From: Protopterus annectens
Lineage: Eukaryota; Chordata; Ceratodontiformes; Protopteridae
Assembly (NCBI RefSeq): GCF_019279795.1
Contig: NC_056734.1
Location: 1,644,744-1,708,743 of the forward strand
Reading direction: 5' to 3'
Length of the DNA: 64,000 nucleotides
Both the position numbers and the translations under genes were made by a program. A model generated the notes under the pieces. That model was given only the letters and a program-made list of their open reading frames with translations, ran no database searches and had not been told where the DNA came from. Below are positions 53,404-63,866 of the stretch, one piece after another. Each line of letters starts with the position of its first letter. Within the stretch, counting starts at the first letter, position 1.

Positions 53404-55278
53404 AAAGTCCCAAAGAACAATCAGTAATCATAGACATTTTAGGGACTAGTTTATTATTAGGAACTGATCAATGATACACATTGAGCAGTGATTAATGTAG
53501 AAACTATGCCCAAAAATGGTGCAGTGATCAGATATCTGGTTGTAAACATTGTTTGTCACAAAGTTGGCAGCAGGTGCAGATGTCACTGACACTGTCTGAG
53601 GGGTGGGAGTTTAGAAAAGAAGGCTTGGAATAAACATGCCGTGAACAGTATTAATTCCCATGAGAAGCCTCTGGTATTGGTTGAGGTTATCAGCCCTAAT
53701 TTGGACAGCACTGAAACCCTGTCTTGACATGGTGACGTTGACATGGGAAGTGTCTGGTATGGATTCAGTCACTGTTGATTATTTGCGGTGAATACTAATA
53801 GCATCTTGTAGGTTCTTGTGGGTGTATGCATTTAACATACTGATACGCATGCATTTGTACAACTCCAGCCAAGAAATCCATAAAATAAGGACATTTCATC
53901 TGCTTTTCATGCAGATTAATAACTTTTCAGGGTATGACCGAGAAAAGTTCAATTGGATTAGCACACCTGTTTGGTTAACAAGATATTTACCATCAGCCCT
54001 TCTCCAGACATGGCTACCCTCGGTCTGCTTAAGGCATACTAGATAAGCTATTTCTAGGACATGATCTACACTTGTGGGGGATATAGGGAATCAGTAGTGC
54101 TCCCAGACTTCAAAGGGCAAGAGGGGATCAGTATTCAGTGTCAGTAATAGCTGAAACAGTATGATTAAAAGAGAGGGTAAGTTGATTATTGTAGTCAGGG
54201 ATCAGAAAATGCAGAAATGAAAATGATGGATTTAATACAAAAAGAAGCTTAAGTGGGGCAGGCTACAAGACAACTAATAGGAAATGCATAATAAACTCTT
54301 TTTGTACCTCACAACTGCTGGTAAAGAATGGAAATGGTACAGTGAAGAAGTAATTAGACGTTTAGTGGGTGGTTATCAGTGTATGTTATCATTAACTATA
54401 GGGACTCTAGCCAGTTTCATAATGAAATAGATGGAGCTCTAACTCTAGCTATATAGCAGTGTGGCAAGAGACAGCAAGTCAGAGACTGGAGTACACTGTC
54501 AAGAGGGGCAGGAGTGACCTATCTGCTTGGGGGGGCAGGGGACGAATTACTACTAGGCATGTAGTGTCGGCAGAACACCAGCAGATCAACCCACCCTGTT
54601 AAAGAAGAATACATGATATGCTAGGCACTACAATGTAGTGTGAATATACATAGACATCTGAGCATGGCGCATGTAAACAATCGGCTTACTAGCAGTCATT
54701 GAATGCCATGCATAGTCTCAGGACAGAGGGCTGTTTGACAAAAAGGATAAAATTCTTCACCACAGTTGGAGGACAGCTGACTTAAACACAGGTGTTGTCT
54801 CTCACATGCACATGCACAGGTAAAGACTGAAGGGAGCAAGCAGGCCTGATAGGTGGTCAGTTATCAGGTGGCCAACTGTTCTTACTAAATCTGTATTGTT
54901 CCTTGGATGCCTTGTTACAACACACAAAATGATGACAAATACCGATTTGTATCTTATATCTCCTTACTCTCCTTTCTTCACTCATTTCCTTACTTCTATC
55001 AATTTTTCTTTCCCCTAGCTTTCTCTCTAAATGTACCATAAGCCTGCTTTTCTCTCACTTCATATTGCAATTCCTGTTTGTATTATTCTACTGTACCTTC
55101 AATTTCTCTATAAACTGGCTAACACTTCTATAACTATTAAATCATTGTCATATAATTTGTATCTACTCCTAACCATTGTCTAATGTGGTATAATTATTTT
55201 AACTGTATTTGTTTTTTGCATTACTTTTAATAACAGTATAATTGTTATTCTTAAAATGTTCTCTAATACTTTTGAACT
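53404..55278. other. Anonymous sequence, 1.9 kb
   Basis: No gene or element recognised. Confidence 0.4.
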
Positions 55279-55362
55279 TTTCTCCCTGGTCCACTGCTGA
55301 AAAATGACCTACCCGTTGGACTTTCTCAGTAATCAAATGTCAGTAAATAAATAAATAAAATG
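55279..55362 (+). repeat. Solo L2-like 3' end with TAAA tail
   Basis: CTTTTCTCCCTGGTCCACTG, CTGAAAAATGACCTACCCGT, TGGACTTTCTCAGTAATCAA and then (TAAA)n mirror the L2-like terminus. Confidence 0.7.
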
Positions 55363-55788
55363 TATTAATTCTACAGACAGAAAGGGATATGACCGTTACA
55401 GGAACACTAGTTTGCACGTTTGTAAAAGGTGGCCTGGTTATAGCTACATGAATATACTTCTGTAGCCTTAGTAATCAGTAACAGAACTGCTCACATTCTT
55501 TCCTTCTATATGCTCTGGTGGCTGCCAATTAATGTTACTAATTACAAATGACTGCTTGCAATATTAAGATAGTGCTACACTGCCATCTCATGGTTAGATA
55601 TGAGAATGCATTTATTTGACTTCATATACTGAGCACTGCAATTTTCTTTGTGGTATAACACTGGAAACAGCACTTTAGTATCATGCTGCTAGCAAAGACT
55701 TTATAGTACCTACTACCTGAGCATGGTGAGCTGGAATTGAAAGAATAATTTAATATAACCTCTATATCTGTGGATTTTTAATGTCATT
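55363..55788. other. Anonymous spacer
   Basis: Nothing recognised. Confidence 0.4.
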
Positions 55789-55961
55789 TATGTTGGTAAA
55801 CAGGTTGACATAGAGAAGGAAAACAAAATGTAGGTGTTGTAATAATCAGTATATTACATCCTCTTAATTTCTTTAACCAGACTAGTTATTAACTTTTATA
55901 CTGATTATTACAACACCTACATTTTGTTTTCATTCTCTATGTCAACCTGTTTACCAACATA
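55789..55961. repeat. Long palindrome, 64-bp arms
   Basis: Arm 55789-55852 (starting TATGTTGGTAAACAGGTTGA) is the reverse complement of 55898-55961 at 63 of 64 positions, around a 45-bp AT-rich spacer. There is no ORF. It may be a short foldback transposon or a recent inverted duplication. Confidence 0.93.
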
Positions 55962-56318
55962 TTATCTAACTCAGCTGCTATCTTTTTATATGCTGTATTG
56001 CAACTACATTTGTGATGTAAAAATATAAAATAGACATACAATACAGCTGGGAACCTGTCAAGGACGGGACACTTTAATATGAGTACTGCTAACTTGAGCA
56101 GCTGACAAAATAAAAGAATCTACATGCATTTCTGAAATAAAAGTTATCTATAACTCTGATTATTACAGTTATTTCTTAATTGTAAACCCTCCATGTTTTC
56201 TTCCAAAATTGCTATTTTGCAGAGGGATTATTATTAGAGGAAGAGCAACATTTTGAGCCAAACTCAGGGACAGTTGAGAGGTTTGGCTATGCCTAATTCT
56301 ATAAAGCAATTTATTTGC

Positions 56319-56615
56319 ATGTACCTCTCAACCTGTTAATGCAATAAATCTGGACAAGGCCAAATATATTGGGGGAACATATAAACAGTACTAAAAATTG
56401 CTCTTGTATAAACTGAGACAATTGATAGAACAACAGGTCTTATTTTAGCATGCATTTTTCTGAAGGTTATGAAGTCTGAAACTCAGTGTGTCATTATTTA
56501 GTGACTTAATTCCTAAATGATTTGTCAGAAAACCACTAATTTTATGAGGAACAAACCAAAAATAAGAAGCAAAAATCTATTCATTCTTTGAAAATCTGGA
56601 CAGTTGGGAGGTGTA
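56319..56615. mobile_element. MITE copy related to the 15.8-kb element
   Basis: Left end GTACCTCTCAACCTG, right end CAGTTGGGAGGTGTAG. The body shares AAATCTGGACA, TTGCTCTTGTATAAAC, AACAGGTCTTATTTTAGC and GAAGTCTGAAACTCA with 15783-16099. A stray right-end-like CAGTTGAGAGG lies just upstream at 56273. Confidence 0.8.
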
Positions 56616-57110
56616 GTTCAGCTGGGGCTAAGTTTGCTACCCTTCCCCCTCACAAAATCATGGTTGAATGGAGCCTCCCCCTGCATCCATTCCAATGATC
56701 CATTACTTGGCTATTTCACTCCATTTACCATAAACACTATGTGCATACTGATTTACTTCTATGATGATTTGGACTTCATTTGAAAGTTTTATTTTGCATT
56801 TTACAGCACAAACACTAAGACATCTGCTAAACAAACTTAGCATTAAAACTTCTCTGCCCTAGAAACTTACATTCATTGAAACAGCATTGAAACCCACATT
56901 CAAAGAAAATACATTTTACCAGTGGCAGATAAAGATTAATTCTGGGTTGTTTTCAAATCATAGGCCCCTTGCATATGAAACATACATGTGCTCTTTGATA
57001 CATCTTCCTATTGTTTTGAACATTTTTCCAGTAAACAATGAAACAAATCGCATGCACCAATAATGACAAAACTGCCCAATTCAGAACATTTCCATCATAA
57101 AAGTCTACTC
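56616..57110. other. Anonymous spacer
   Basis: Nothing recognised. Confidence 0.4.
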
Positions 57111-57113
57111 AAA

Positions 57114-57185
57114 CTTCTACAGTCCACCATTATCAGTAAATATGCGCAATTCTACAGTCCACCATTATCAGTAAATATGCACAAT
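57114..57185. repeat. 35-bp direct duplication
   Basis: TTCTACAGTCCACCATTATC then AGTAAATATGCGCAA appears twice; AGTCCACCAT is at 57121 and 57156. Confidence 0.95.
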
Positions 57186-57431
57186 CTCTGAAGTAAAAAA
57201 GTTATCTAAATAATTCCACATCAAATAAATCTGTAACTAATGAAGAAGTTGCTGCTAGCAAACACCTTTATATTTCATAGTTTCATCGAAAAATTAAAGT
57301 GTCTGATGCCTGAGGAATAAATTGCCTATATTACGTTAAAAATAAGCTAGTCATATTGCAATAGGAAATGGATGGCAGACTGATAACAGGCTCATAGTTA
57401 GTATCTTAAATTTTTCAGTATGGCAGCATTC

Positions 57432-57515
57432 ACCCCTTGTGGGAGTAGAACCAACAACCTTCTGCATCAAAAGCAAGTACACAATCTGTTGTGCTATTAA
57501 CAATGCAAGCTAACT
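57432..57515 (-). mobile_element. tRNA-derived SINE-like sequence
   Basis: On the minus strand, TAGCACAACAGATTGTG resembles an A box, and GGTTGTTGGTTCTACTCCCA contains a good B box (GGTTCTACTCC). The spacing fits a tRNA head. No SINE tail was identified. Confidence 0.5.
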
Positions 57516-57589
57516 TAGCATAACCAGCACTAAACTTCCCTTCCCCTGCAGCTCTCCGCTCCTTGTAAAATCTACTCAATAATCAACTG

Positions 57590-58140
57590 CATCTCAACTT
57601 TGCAGCACAAGAAATCTGGAAAAAGCCAAATTTATTGGGGGAGGGGGTCAAAAGGCCAAAAACCAGGGACACATTGCTTGTATAATATTGGAAAGTTGCT
57701 AGAATAAAATGCTGTGTTACTACCATACATTTTACTGCCAAGGCCCCTGTGCAAAACAGTCAGAGCAACATACCACTACGCCAAATCAGCTGCTTTGTGA
57801 AAGAGAGGAATACTGAAACTTAAATGGCTATCATTTAATGAATTCAGTTCTCACCATAGCTATCAACCTCTTAGCACAAAACACCTGGACAAACCCAGTA
57901 ATGAGGGAATACAGCCCTCAGACATATTCAGTGAATTCAGTTCTTGCTATAGTTGTCAACCTTAGCACAAAAAACCTGGACAAAGCCAATAATGGGGTAA
58001 TACAGTCCCAAAAATGAGGACAAATTTCAAATATTCATCTTATAAACTTACAAAATTGCTAGAATAAAAGGTTGTGTTACTGTGTATTTTCTGAAGAATA
58101 TGAAGTCTGAAATTCAAATGCCTGTGAATTTTACTTCTGA
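57590..58140. mobile_element. Nested and partial MITE copies
   Basis: Three left ends of the CTCTCAAC MITE family appear in series: ATCTCAACTTTGCAGCAC (57592), GCTATCAACCTCTTAGCAC (57857) and GTTGTCAACCTTAGCAC (57951). Each is followed by a diverged AAA(T/C)CTGGACAAAGCCAATAA. The first is interrupted near 57735-57800 by a tRNA-like insert (minus-strand TTGGCGTAGTGGTA). The last runs to GAAGTCTGAAATTCAAATG near 58105. Confidence 0.6.
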
Positions 58141-58640
58141 TGGAACAAAAACAATTTTCAGCAGAGGCCCAGGGAGAAATATTGCAGACACATGTCTTTG
58201 TAAAATGGCAGGACACCAGAGCAAATCCACACAAACACAGAGATGAGATGCAGACTCCACACAGAAGGCACCCCAGCCAAGAATCAAACCAGAAAACCTA
58301 TAGCTGTGAGGCAACAATGCTACCACTGCACCATCAAATATGTAAGGAATTAAACATTCAGAAACCTGAAGTCTAAAATTCCAATGCCTGTCAATTTTAT
58401 TTAACATTTGTTAATCAGGACAATCTGACTTGGAACAAAAAATCAATTTTCAGCAGAGGCCCAGGAAGAAATAATGCAGACATGTCTTTGTAAGTAACAT
58501 AGGAGGACACAAAAGCAAAGCCACACAAACACAGGGAGAAGATGCAAACCCCACACAGAAGGCACCCCAGCAAAGAATGAAACCTGAAAACCTGCAGCTG
58601 TGAGGCAACAATGCTACCACTGCACCATCAAATATCAAGC
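58141..58640. repeat. Composite repeat: two units of L2-like tail plus dispersed repeat
   Basis: Two similar units: TTTTCAGCAGAGGCCCAGGG at 58155 and TTTTCAGCAGAGGCCCAGGA at 58447 (L2-like 3' end, minus orientation), each followed by CAGACTCCACACAGAAGGCA-type sequence and GCTGTGAGGCAACAATGCTA (dispersed repeat, plus) at about 58303 and 58598. The period is near 293 bp, so an ancestral composite was tandemly duplicated. A MITE fragment separates them. Confidence 0.7.
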
Positions 58641-58815
58641 ATTGCAACATTTAGAAACCACAGATATTATGAGGAACAGATTAGATCAAATATGAGGCAA
58701 AAATCTGAAGTTTTTTTTTATAAATGGTGGTGGGTAGGGAATTCAGGTCCTTAACACCTGCATACAAGGTACAGGGTTCAAGCCTGAGTATCTCTGCCCA
58801 CCACCATTTGTTCTC
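58641..58815. repeat. MITE remnant plus tRNA-like hairpin
   Basis: GATATTATGAGGAACAGATT then GAGGCAAAAATCTG is MITE body. Next, AAATGGTGGTGGGT (58722-58735) pairs with GCCCACCACCATTT across a segment that contains ACAGGGTTCAAGCC, a B-box-like stretch. The stem is too long for a tRNA acceptor and there is no good A box, so a decayed SINE or small foldback is more likely than a tRNA gene. Confidence 0.45.
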
Positions 58816-59215
58816 TCTAGCCACTAGTATATAGTAACTGGGGCATCACACACACACCACCTCCTTATGTCAGCATATGTGAAGCTTAGAAAATCTTATA
58901 GATGCACAACTATAAATATGTCATTTTCATCATGCAAAATATCTAGGGACCCTATCTTATTAAAGTCGCTAGTGACATGATACCAAAATGTAGCTATAGT
59001 AACCACATTTCTGAATACAAATCCCTGACATAAGCATACTGCTTTTCTGGGAGAAACAAATTTCTCTGGGGCTAGCAGTGAACATGTATTATCACACATC
59101 TAGCTAAGGCTATTATAATTTTAAAATCCAAATGCCAACTGCTTTACAAGCCCAACGTGCTATCAGGTACAAAATGTTCATTATGTATGCATTTTTAGGG
59201 GATTTACTTTCTTTC
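58816..59215. other. Anonymous spacer
   Basis: Nothing recognised. Confidence 0.4.
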
Positions 59216-59465
59216 AGTGGGCTGGTAAACGCTCCTTCACACACACCACCTCCTACCAGCCCAAACGCTCCTTCACACACACCACCTCCTACCAGCCCAA
59301 ACGCTCCTTCACACATACCACCTCCTACCAGCCCAAACGCTCCTTCACACACACACAATCAGCGACCACCTCCTACCAGCCCAAATGCTCCTTCACACAC
59401 ACACAATCAGCGACCATCTCCTACCAGCCCAAACGCTCCTTCACACAATCCTACCAGCCAAAGTG
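59216..59465. repeat. 36-bp C-rich minisatellite
   Basis: AACGCTCCTTCACACACACC then ACCTCCTACCAGCCCA repeats every 36 bp, with two units enlarged by a CACACAATCAGCGAC-type insert. Because 36 is a multiple of three, the plus strand reads as an APSHTPPPTSPN repeat inside a 118-codon frame (59132-59488). I treat that frame as a by-product of the repeat. Confidence 0.92.
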
Positions 59466-59830
59466 AACAACTAAATCAGCGACCATGAGAACACCAGCGA
59501 TCAGCTCCTTCAGCCCAAATGAGAACACCAGCAAAGCGATCAGCGACCCGGTACTCACCAGCCCCTTCAGCCCAAACGCGACCCGGTACTCATCAGCCCA
59601 AACGAGAACACTAGCGAAGCGACCCGGTACTCACCAGCCCAAGTAAGTGATCAGCTCCTTCAGCACACACGAAGCAATCCACACATACCCTTTGTGATCA
59701 GCTCCTTCAGCCCAGAAGATGTAAAGTAATCCACACACACCCTTTGCGATCAGCTCCTTCAGCCCAGAAGATCAGCGACCCGATACTCACCAGCCCAAGT
59801 AAGTGATCAGCTCCTTCAGCACACACACCT
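59466..59830. repeat. Mosaic repeat of two shuffled motifs
   Basis: GATCAGCTCCTTCAGC occurs five times (about 59500, 59650, 59698, 59749, 59806), and GCGACCC(G)GTACTCACCAGC or close variants occur about four times (59543-59780). They are combined in irregular order with CAGCGAAGCGA and CAATCCACACATACCC pieces. This looks like repeated local rearrangement. Confidence 0.8.
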
Positions 59831-60270
59831 TTGCTCCTGACTGAAGCCCGCGCACTGTCTCGCAAGTCCTGCGAGAGCAGCTCAGTCCTCTCATTGGCTC
59901 TGACTGCGGCTGAAGCAGTCCGGAGCTCCTCTGTGTGGTGCGGTCGTCACCACACAGAATCTTGGTATCTCACAGCAATGATTGCTGGTTACCTGTTTGT
60001 CCTTATCCGGACTGCTGGTAAGGCAGTCAGGATCGGGGCTTGTGAATTTTGTATTTAAGTTTAACAGATTTTTTTTGTTTTTGTCTAGGTGGGAGGGCTG
60101 CAGTCCGATAGGACGAGCCGCCCCTGGTCCGGACTAGTGCGCATGTGCGAAGTCCGCGATTTTTAAAAAATTTTTTTTCTATTTATTTCTTTTTATTTCT
60201 TTATTTTAAAGTTGAGGGGGCTGCAGTCTGGCAGTCCAATAGCACCGGCTGCCCCTGTTTGTATTGCAAC
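59831..60270. promoter_or_regulatory. CpG-rich segment, candidate promoter or retroelement 5' region
   Basis: CpG density is far above the rest of the window (CCCGCGCACTGTCTCGCAAG, GCGGTCGTCACC, GACGAGCCGCCCC, AAGTCCGCGA). It includes CTCATTGGCTC (inverted CCAAT) and GTGCGCATGTGCGAA, close to the NRF1 consensus. Two related blocks recur: GGCTGCAGTCCGATAGGACG (60099) and GGCTGCAGTCTGGCAGTCCA (60219). A 75-codon frame (59831-60058) has no known motif. It could be a CpG-island promoter of an unseen transcript or the 5' region of a retroelement; neither is proven. Confidence 0.35.
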
Positions 60271-60389
60271 TACATTTGCTTTGTATTAAGTATATTTGTA
60301 TATTTAGCACTATTCTATGAACAAATGACCACTGTGATTACTCGCTGCTTTTTTTTTTCTTGAAATGTGTAACATACAAATTAATCTTT

Positions 60390-60730
60390 GTATGTTTGTG
60401 TCTTTTGGCTTTTCCCGGTTAGGGGTCGCCACAGCGGAACTCCGGTCTGCTAATGATTGGCAGTAGATTTTTAAGTACTGGCTTGCCGGGCCTAACGCAC
60501 AACCTTCAACGAAGGAACACCCATTCATGCATGTCGCCACAGAGAAGACGCTCTAACTGAGAATCGAACGGGCAACGTCTAACTGTGAGACAACAACGCT
60601 ACCGCATAATGTGATTATATTTTTACTTCCTCGGAGCTTATCTCCCTGGGCCTCTACTGAAAATGGACATATATCCAGTTAGATTAGCCCGGTCAACAAA
60701 TGTAAAATAAAATAAAAATAATAATAAAAT
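60390..60730 (+). mobile_element. Dispersed CGCCACAG repeat joined to an L2-like 3' end
   Basis: TTTTGGCTTTTCCCGGTTAG then GGGTCGCCACAGCGGAAC opens the repeat; AACTGTGAGACAACAACGCT closes it at about 60600. The L2-like terminus then follows in the same orientation: CTCCCTGGGCCTCTACTGAA, AGCCCGGTCAACAAATG and a TAAA/TAATAA tail (60632-60730). This layout is what a SINE borrowing a LINE tail would look like, though chance adjacency is possible. Confidence 0.65.
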
Positions 60731-61032
60731 AATTTATTTGTATGCCAAGATGATAACTTCAAAACAAGAGTCCAGGGATGTACTAACCAACTCGTGCCCA
60801 AGTAATGCACTGTACAGCACATGAATATAGAAAGGAAGAGCTAAGTTAACTGCTTGCTATTAATGGTATACAAAAGCAAGAGTAGTGAAACATATTCCTT
60901 TTTCATAACCTGTTAGAAGTTATGAGCTGTATCATTGTGAAACTCTTGTCGGTCTTCCCCTCTTTCCTTACGTATGTGCCTGTCTCTATTCTGCTTCTCT
61001 CTCTCTCTCTGTCACTCTCTCTCTTTCACTCA
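60731..61032. other. Anonymous spacer ending in a CT-rich stretch
   Basis: A short CTCTCTCT run near 60995-61025 precedes the CA tract. Nothing else recognised. Confidence 0.4.
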
Positions 61033-61042
61033 CACCCAAACA

Positions 61043-61122
<80 letters not shown>
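61033..61122. repeat. (CA)n microsatellite
   Basis: About 40 CA units. HTHTHT and CVCVCV frames are artefacts. Confidence 0.99.
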
Positions 61123-61125
<3 letters not shown>

Positions 61126-61619
61126 CCCCCCAACACACACTATAGCAAATGATAATGAGGAACAGACGACTAAACTAAAGTGGAAATCTGCAATGGGAAA
61201 TCTAGGCTGTTTGTAAAACACTGTATACAGGGCCTATTAATTCAGGGCACTTATCAGCTGACTATATCAAGGAAATAGTGCAAACAAAAGAAACAATGGG
61301 AGAAGAAATGAGAAGAGAAAAGAGAAATTGTATTTGTGGTGCTGAATATATATCCGAGTTGTGTAGGCTTTTTGCAGTCCCATAAAGATTAAGACACCCA
61401 AATGTCAAGAAAAGAGCTCTGAGTTAAACTGAATGATGTAGCCTTTAATACAATATTTGATAAACAATTTCCTCTAGCTGGGCGGAAATCCATGGTATGC
61501 CTTTTCTTGGGGAGTACTTTTGTTTCAAAACAGACTTTACTATATGTTTTAGATAACTTGTCAAGACAACCACCCATGCCTTTAATGTACAGATTATATG
61601 TTAGGTAGGTGACACAAAG
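61123..61619. other. Anonymous spacer
   Basis: Nothing recognised. Confidence 0.4.
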
Positions 61620-61805
61620 GAATAAGTTTATGAGCGGTGAACAAGATGTGTGCTGTAGTCCAGAGTTTTATTCCCTCAGCCTCCATTTGCCTACTATGTG
61701 ACTCTGAGTAAATCACTTTAGACAGTGCTCAAGGGCTACGTCTGAAAAGGTGGGTGTGGCTCAGAGCTCTACCCTGGGTAATGAACACAAATAAATAAAC
61801 AAATA
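61620..61805 (+). mobile_element. Deu-domain-like SINE, diverged
   Basis: CTACTATGTGACTCTGAGTA then AATCACTTTAGACAGTGCTC (61692-61731) matches the core phrase of Deu-domain SINEs (TGTGTGACCCTGAGCAAGTC then ACTTA and TGTGCTC) as I remember it. Just upstream, TAGTCCAGAGTTTTATTCCC (61653-61672) resembles a B box, fitting a Pol III head. ATAAATAAACAAATA at 61790 could be the tail. Overall divergence is high. Confidence 0.45.
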
Positions 61806-63035
61806 TATCAATAATATCACATGAAACTGAATTTAGCTGCCTGAAGTGCACAAAATAGCAAGGTAGAATGGCCTCACTTCCAATAAATACAATTACAATG
61901 CATTTTTAATATTCTCCAAAGGCCCAGATTCATTTTTGCATGGTTACAGTTGGTCACTGACATACTGCAAAGACTGGAAGAACATTTGCTGCAAACAGCA
62001 CCTAAGGCCACATTCATGCTCTTCTTCTTGTTACGTGTGTATGGTCAGGAACTCCTAACGAAGGGCATGTAGGTAAATGCTATAGAAGACTGTGGTGTAA
62101 AACATCTGTTGGTACAAAAAAATGGTAGCAACTGTTCCAAGCTTATTAAAAGTACTCCTTCAAAACTTACTATGTATACTGAACTGATCTTTGTGTCTGA
62201 AGTTATGGTTGTAAATAAAATGACAAGATGATTCGCTTATTTATCAGTAATTAAATGATAAATAAAATTATTTGGTCTGCCCATAAAAGGCACACCATGC
62301 AGAAAGGAATCAATATAATTTATGCAAAAGTCATGTGGGCTCGTGGACTTTAGCTAAGTCATACTGGTACAGCACTGATGGGTTACTTACAGGACAAAAG
62401 AAGTTATGCCCTGCCTCACCACATCTACAACATTCATGAAATCATCTTCCTCTAAAATTTACTGTGCATGTTTTTAGTATTCAGTAATAATGGATGTCAG
62501 GTGCATTCTGCATACAGTGTGACCACTGCGGTGTCACATCACTTAGTATGCTTTCCTACCAGTTTCCTGTATTCATGCAGCAGCAACCTTCAGACCACAT
62601 CTTCTGTCTCATCAACAGCAAGCTTTACCATCACAGAATTACTGTGCGTAATATAACTAAGGCAGGTTCCTACTGCTAAAGCTGCCACGATGAGTAATGA
62701 GTGATGAAACTGCTTGCCTTGCTAAATAGCCAGCAACCAAGCATAGATAATGCCGGGTCATTTACATCCCAGTTATACTTGAAGGCTTGAAATATGAGTG
62801 CCAAAGGTTATTTGTAGCAATTGTTCCTGGTGGAAATAAAAGAGTAACAGAGGGTTAACACTGTGGGCATACTGCACCTCTAACTGCACCTTGTGTAGAC
62901 AATGTGTGTGTTTGTACAGGTGTGTGAATATGTGTGCATGCCTATGTATGTCTGGTTAACAGATAGTTAGCACTAGGGGCATTTTGTACCACTACCTATA
63001 TCTTGTATAGAGTGTGTGTATATCTAGGTATGTGA
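61806..63035. other. Anonymous AT-rich sequence
   Basis: Nothing recognised. Confidence 0.4.
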
Positions 63036-63038
63036 GTA

Positions 63039-63114
<76 letters not shown>

Positions 63115-63144
63115 TGCATGAATGCATGTGTTTGTGTCTGTGTG

Positions 63145-63230
<86 letters not shown>
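63036..63230. repeat. (TG)n and (TA)n microsatellites, left of foldback element 4
   Basis: TG to about 63113, a short degenerate link, then TA from 63147 to 63229. Confidence 0.99.
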
Positions 63231-63231
<1 letters not shown>

Positions 63232-63496
63232 AAGTTTACTATCATAATATTGGAAAAAGTGGACTCGATCAAATGATCATATCATCAACCCATGTCCACG
63301 AAAAGTCACAATGCTGAAGTCTGATACTGTCGAATTACATCCTGAATTCGACCTAGGAACAAGTGTTAACATGGGTCGAGATAGGGCTGAGATTTATACT
63401 TCGGTAATATCGGGGTTCGACATTGTCACCATTCGACTTCTGGACTTCGTGCAATGTGGATTTAACTGAATCCACTTTAATATTATGATAGTTTAC
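63231..63496. mobile_element. Foldback element 4 (GTTTACTATCATAATATT ends), no core
   Basis: Left AAGTTTACTATCATAATATT and right AATATTATGATAGTTTAC are inverted apart from two terminal bases. The left end is nearly that of element 3 (42667). The 266-bp body is rich in TCGA-containing phrases (GTCGAATTACATCC, AATTCGACC, GGTTCGACATTG, ATTCGACTTC) but lacks the G-run hairpin and the CACTACAGTG hairpin. No ORF. Confidence 0.8.
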
Positions 63497-63502
63497 ATAT
63501 CT

Positions 63503-63533
<31 letters not shown>
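63497..63533. repeat. (ATCT)n and (TA)n microsatellite between elements 4 and 5
   Basis: CTATCTATCTATCTATCTAT followed by ATATATATAT. Confidence 0.97.
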
Positions 63534-63866
63534 GGTCTAGGACACATGCTCGACTAGCATATGTCTGAATCAGAAAACATCGAACACACATACACAAAAG
63601 CGCTTAACATCAAAAAGCACTTCCGTGTATGTGTAGTTCAAAAAACAAAATCTACGTTTCTGCAGGGGGGCTTTGCCCCCCTGCACCCCCCACCCCCTAC
63701 TTTCTTATTCTCATTCCGAGATCGCACTACAGTGGGGAAAAGGGACTTTTCCCTTACTCGCACTGTAGTCCGATCTATGAAACAGGCACACATACACGGA
63801 AGCACTTGTCGATCTTAAGCGCTTTCGTGTATGTGTGTTCGATGTTTTGTGATTCGGACATAATAG
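63534..63866. mobile_element. Foldback element 5, carries shared core
   Basis: Inverted arms: ATATGTCTGAATCAGAAAAC then ATCGAACACACATACAC and AAAAGCGCTT (63559-63609), matched by AAGCGCTTTCGTGTATGTGT then GTTCGATGTTTTGTGATTCG to about 63866. Inside are the G-run/C-run hairpin (63661-63684), a C-rich spacer, and the ATCGCACTACAGTGGGGAAA hairpin block with CTCGCACTGTAGTCCGATCT (63712-63776). No ORF. The left end touches a (TA)n tract; the right flank is not a microsatellite. Confidence 0.85.

Noticed and set aside
58725..58808. A functional tRNA gene with encoded CCA
   Set aside because: The outer stem extends past the acceptor length into flanking DNA, there is no good A box and the T arm is imperfect; vertebrate nuclear tRNA genes do not encode CCA.
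59132..59488. Proline-rich repeat protein (APSHTPPPTSPN units)
   Set aside because: The 36-bp period keeps the frame open automatically; no start context, conserved neighbour or splice evidence supports a gene.
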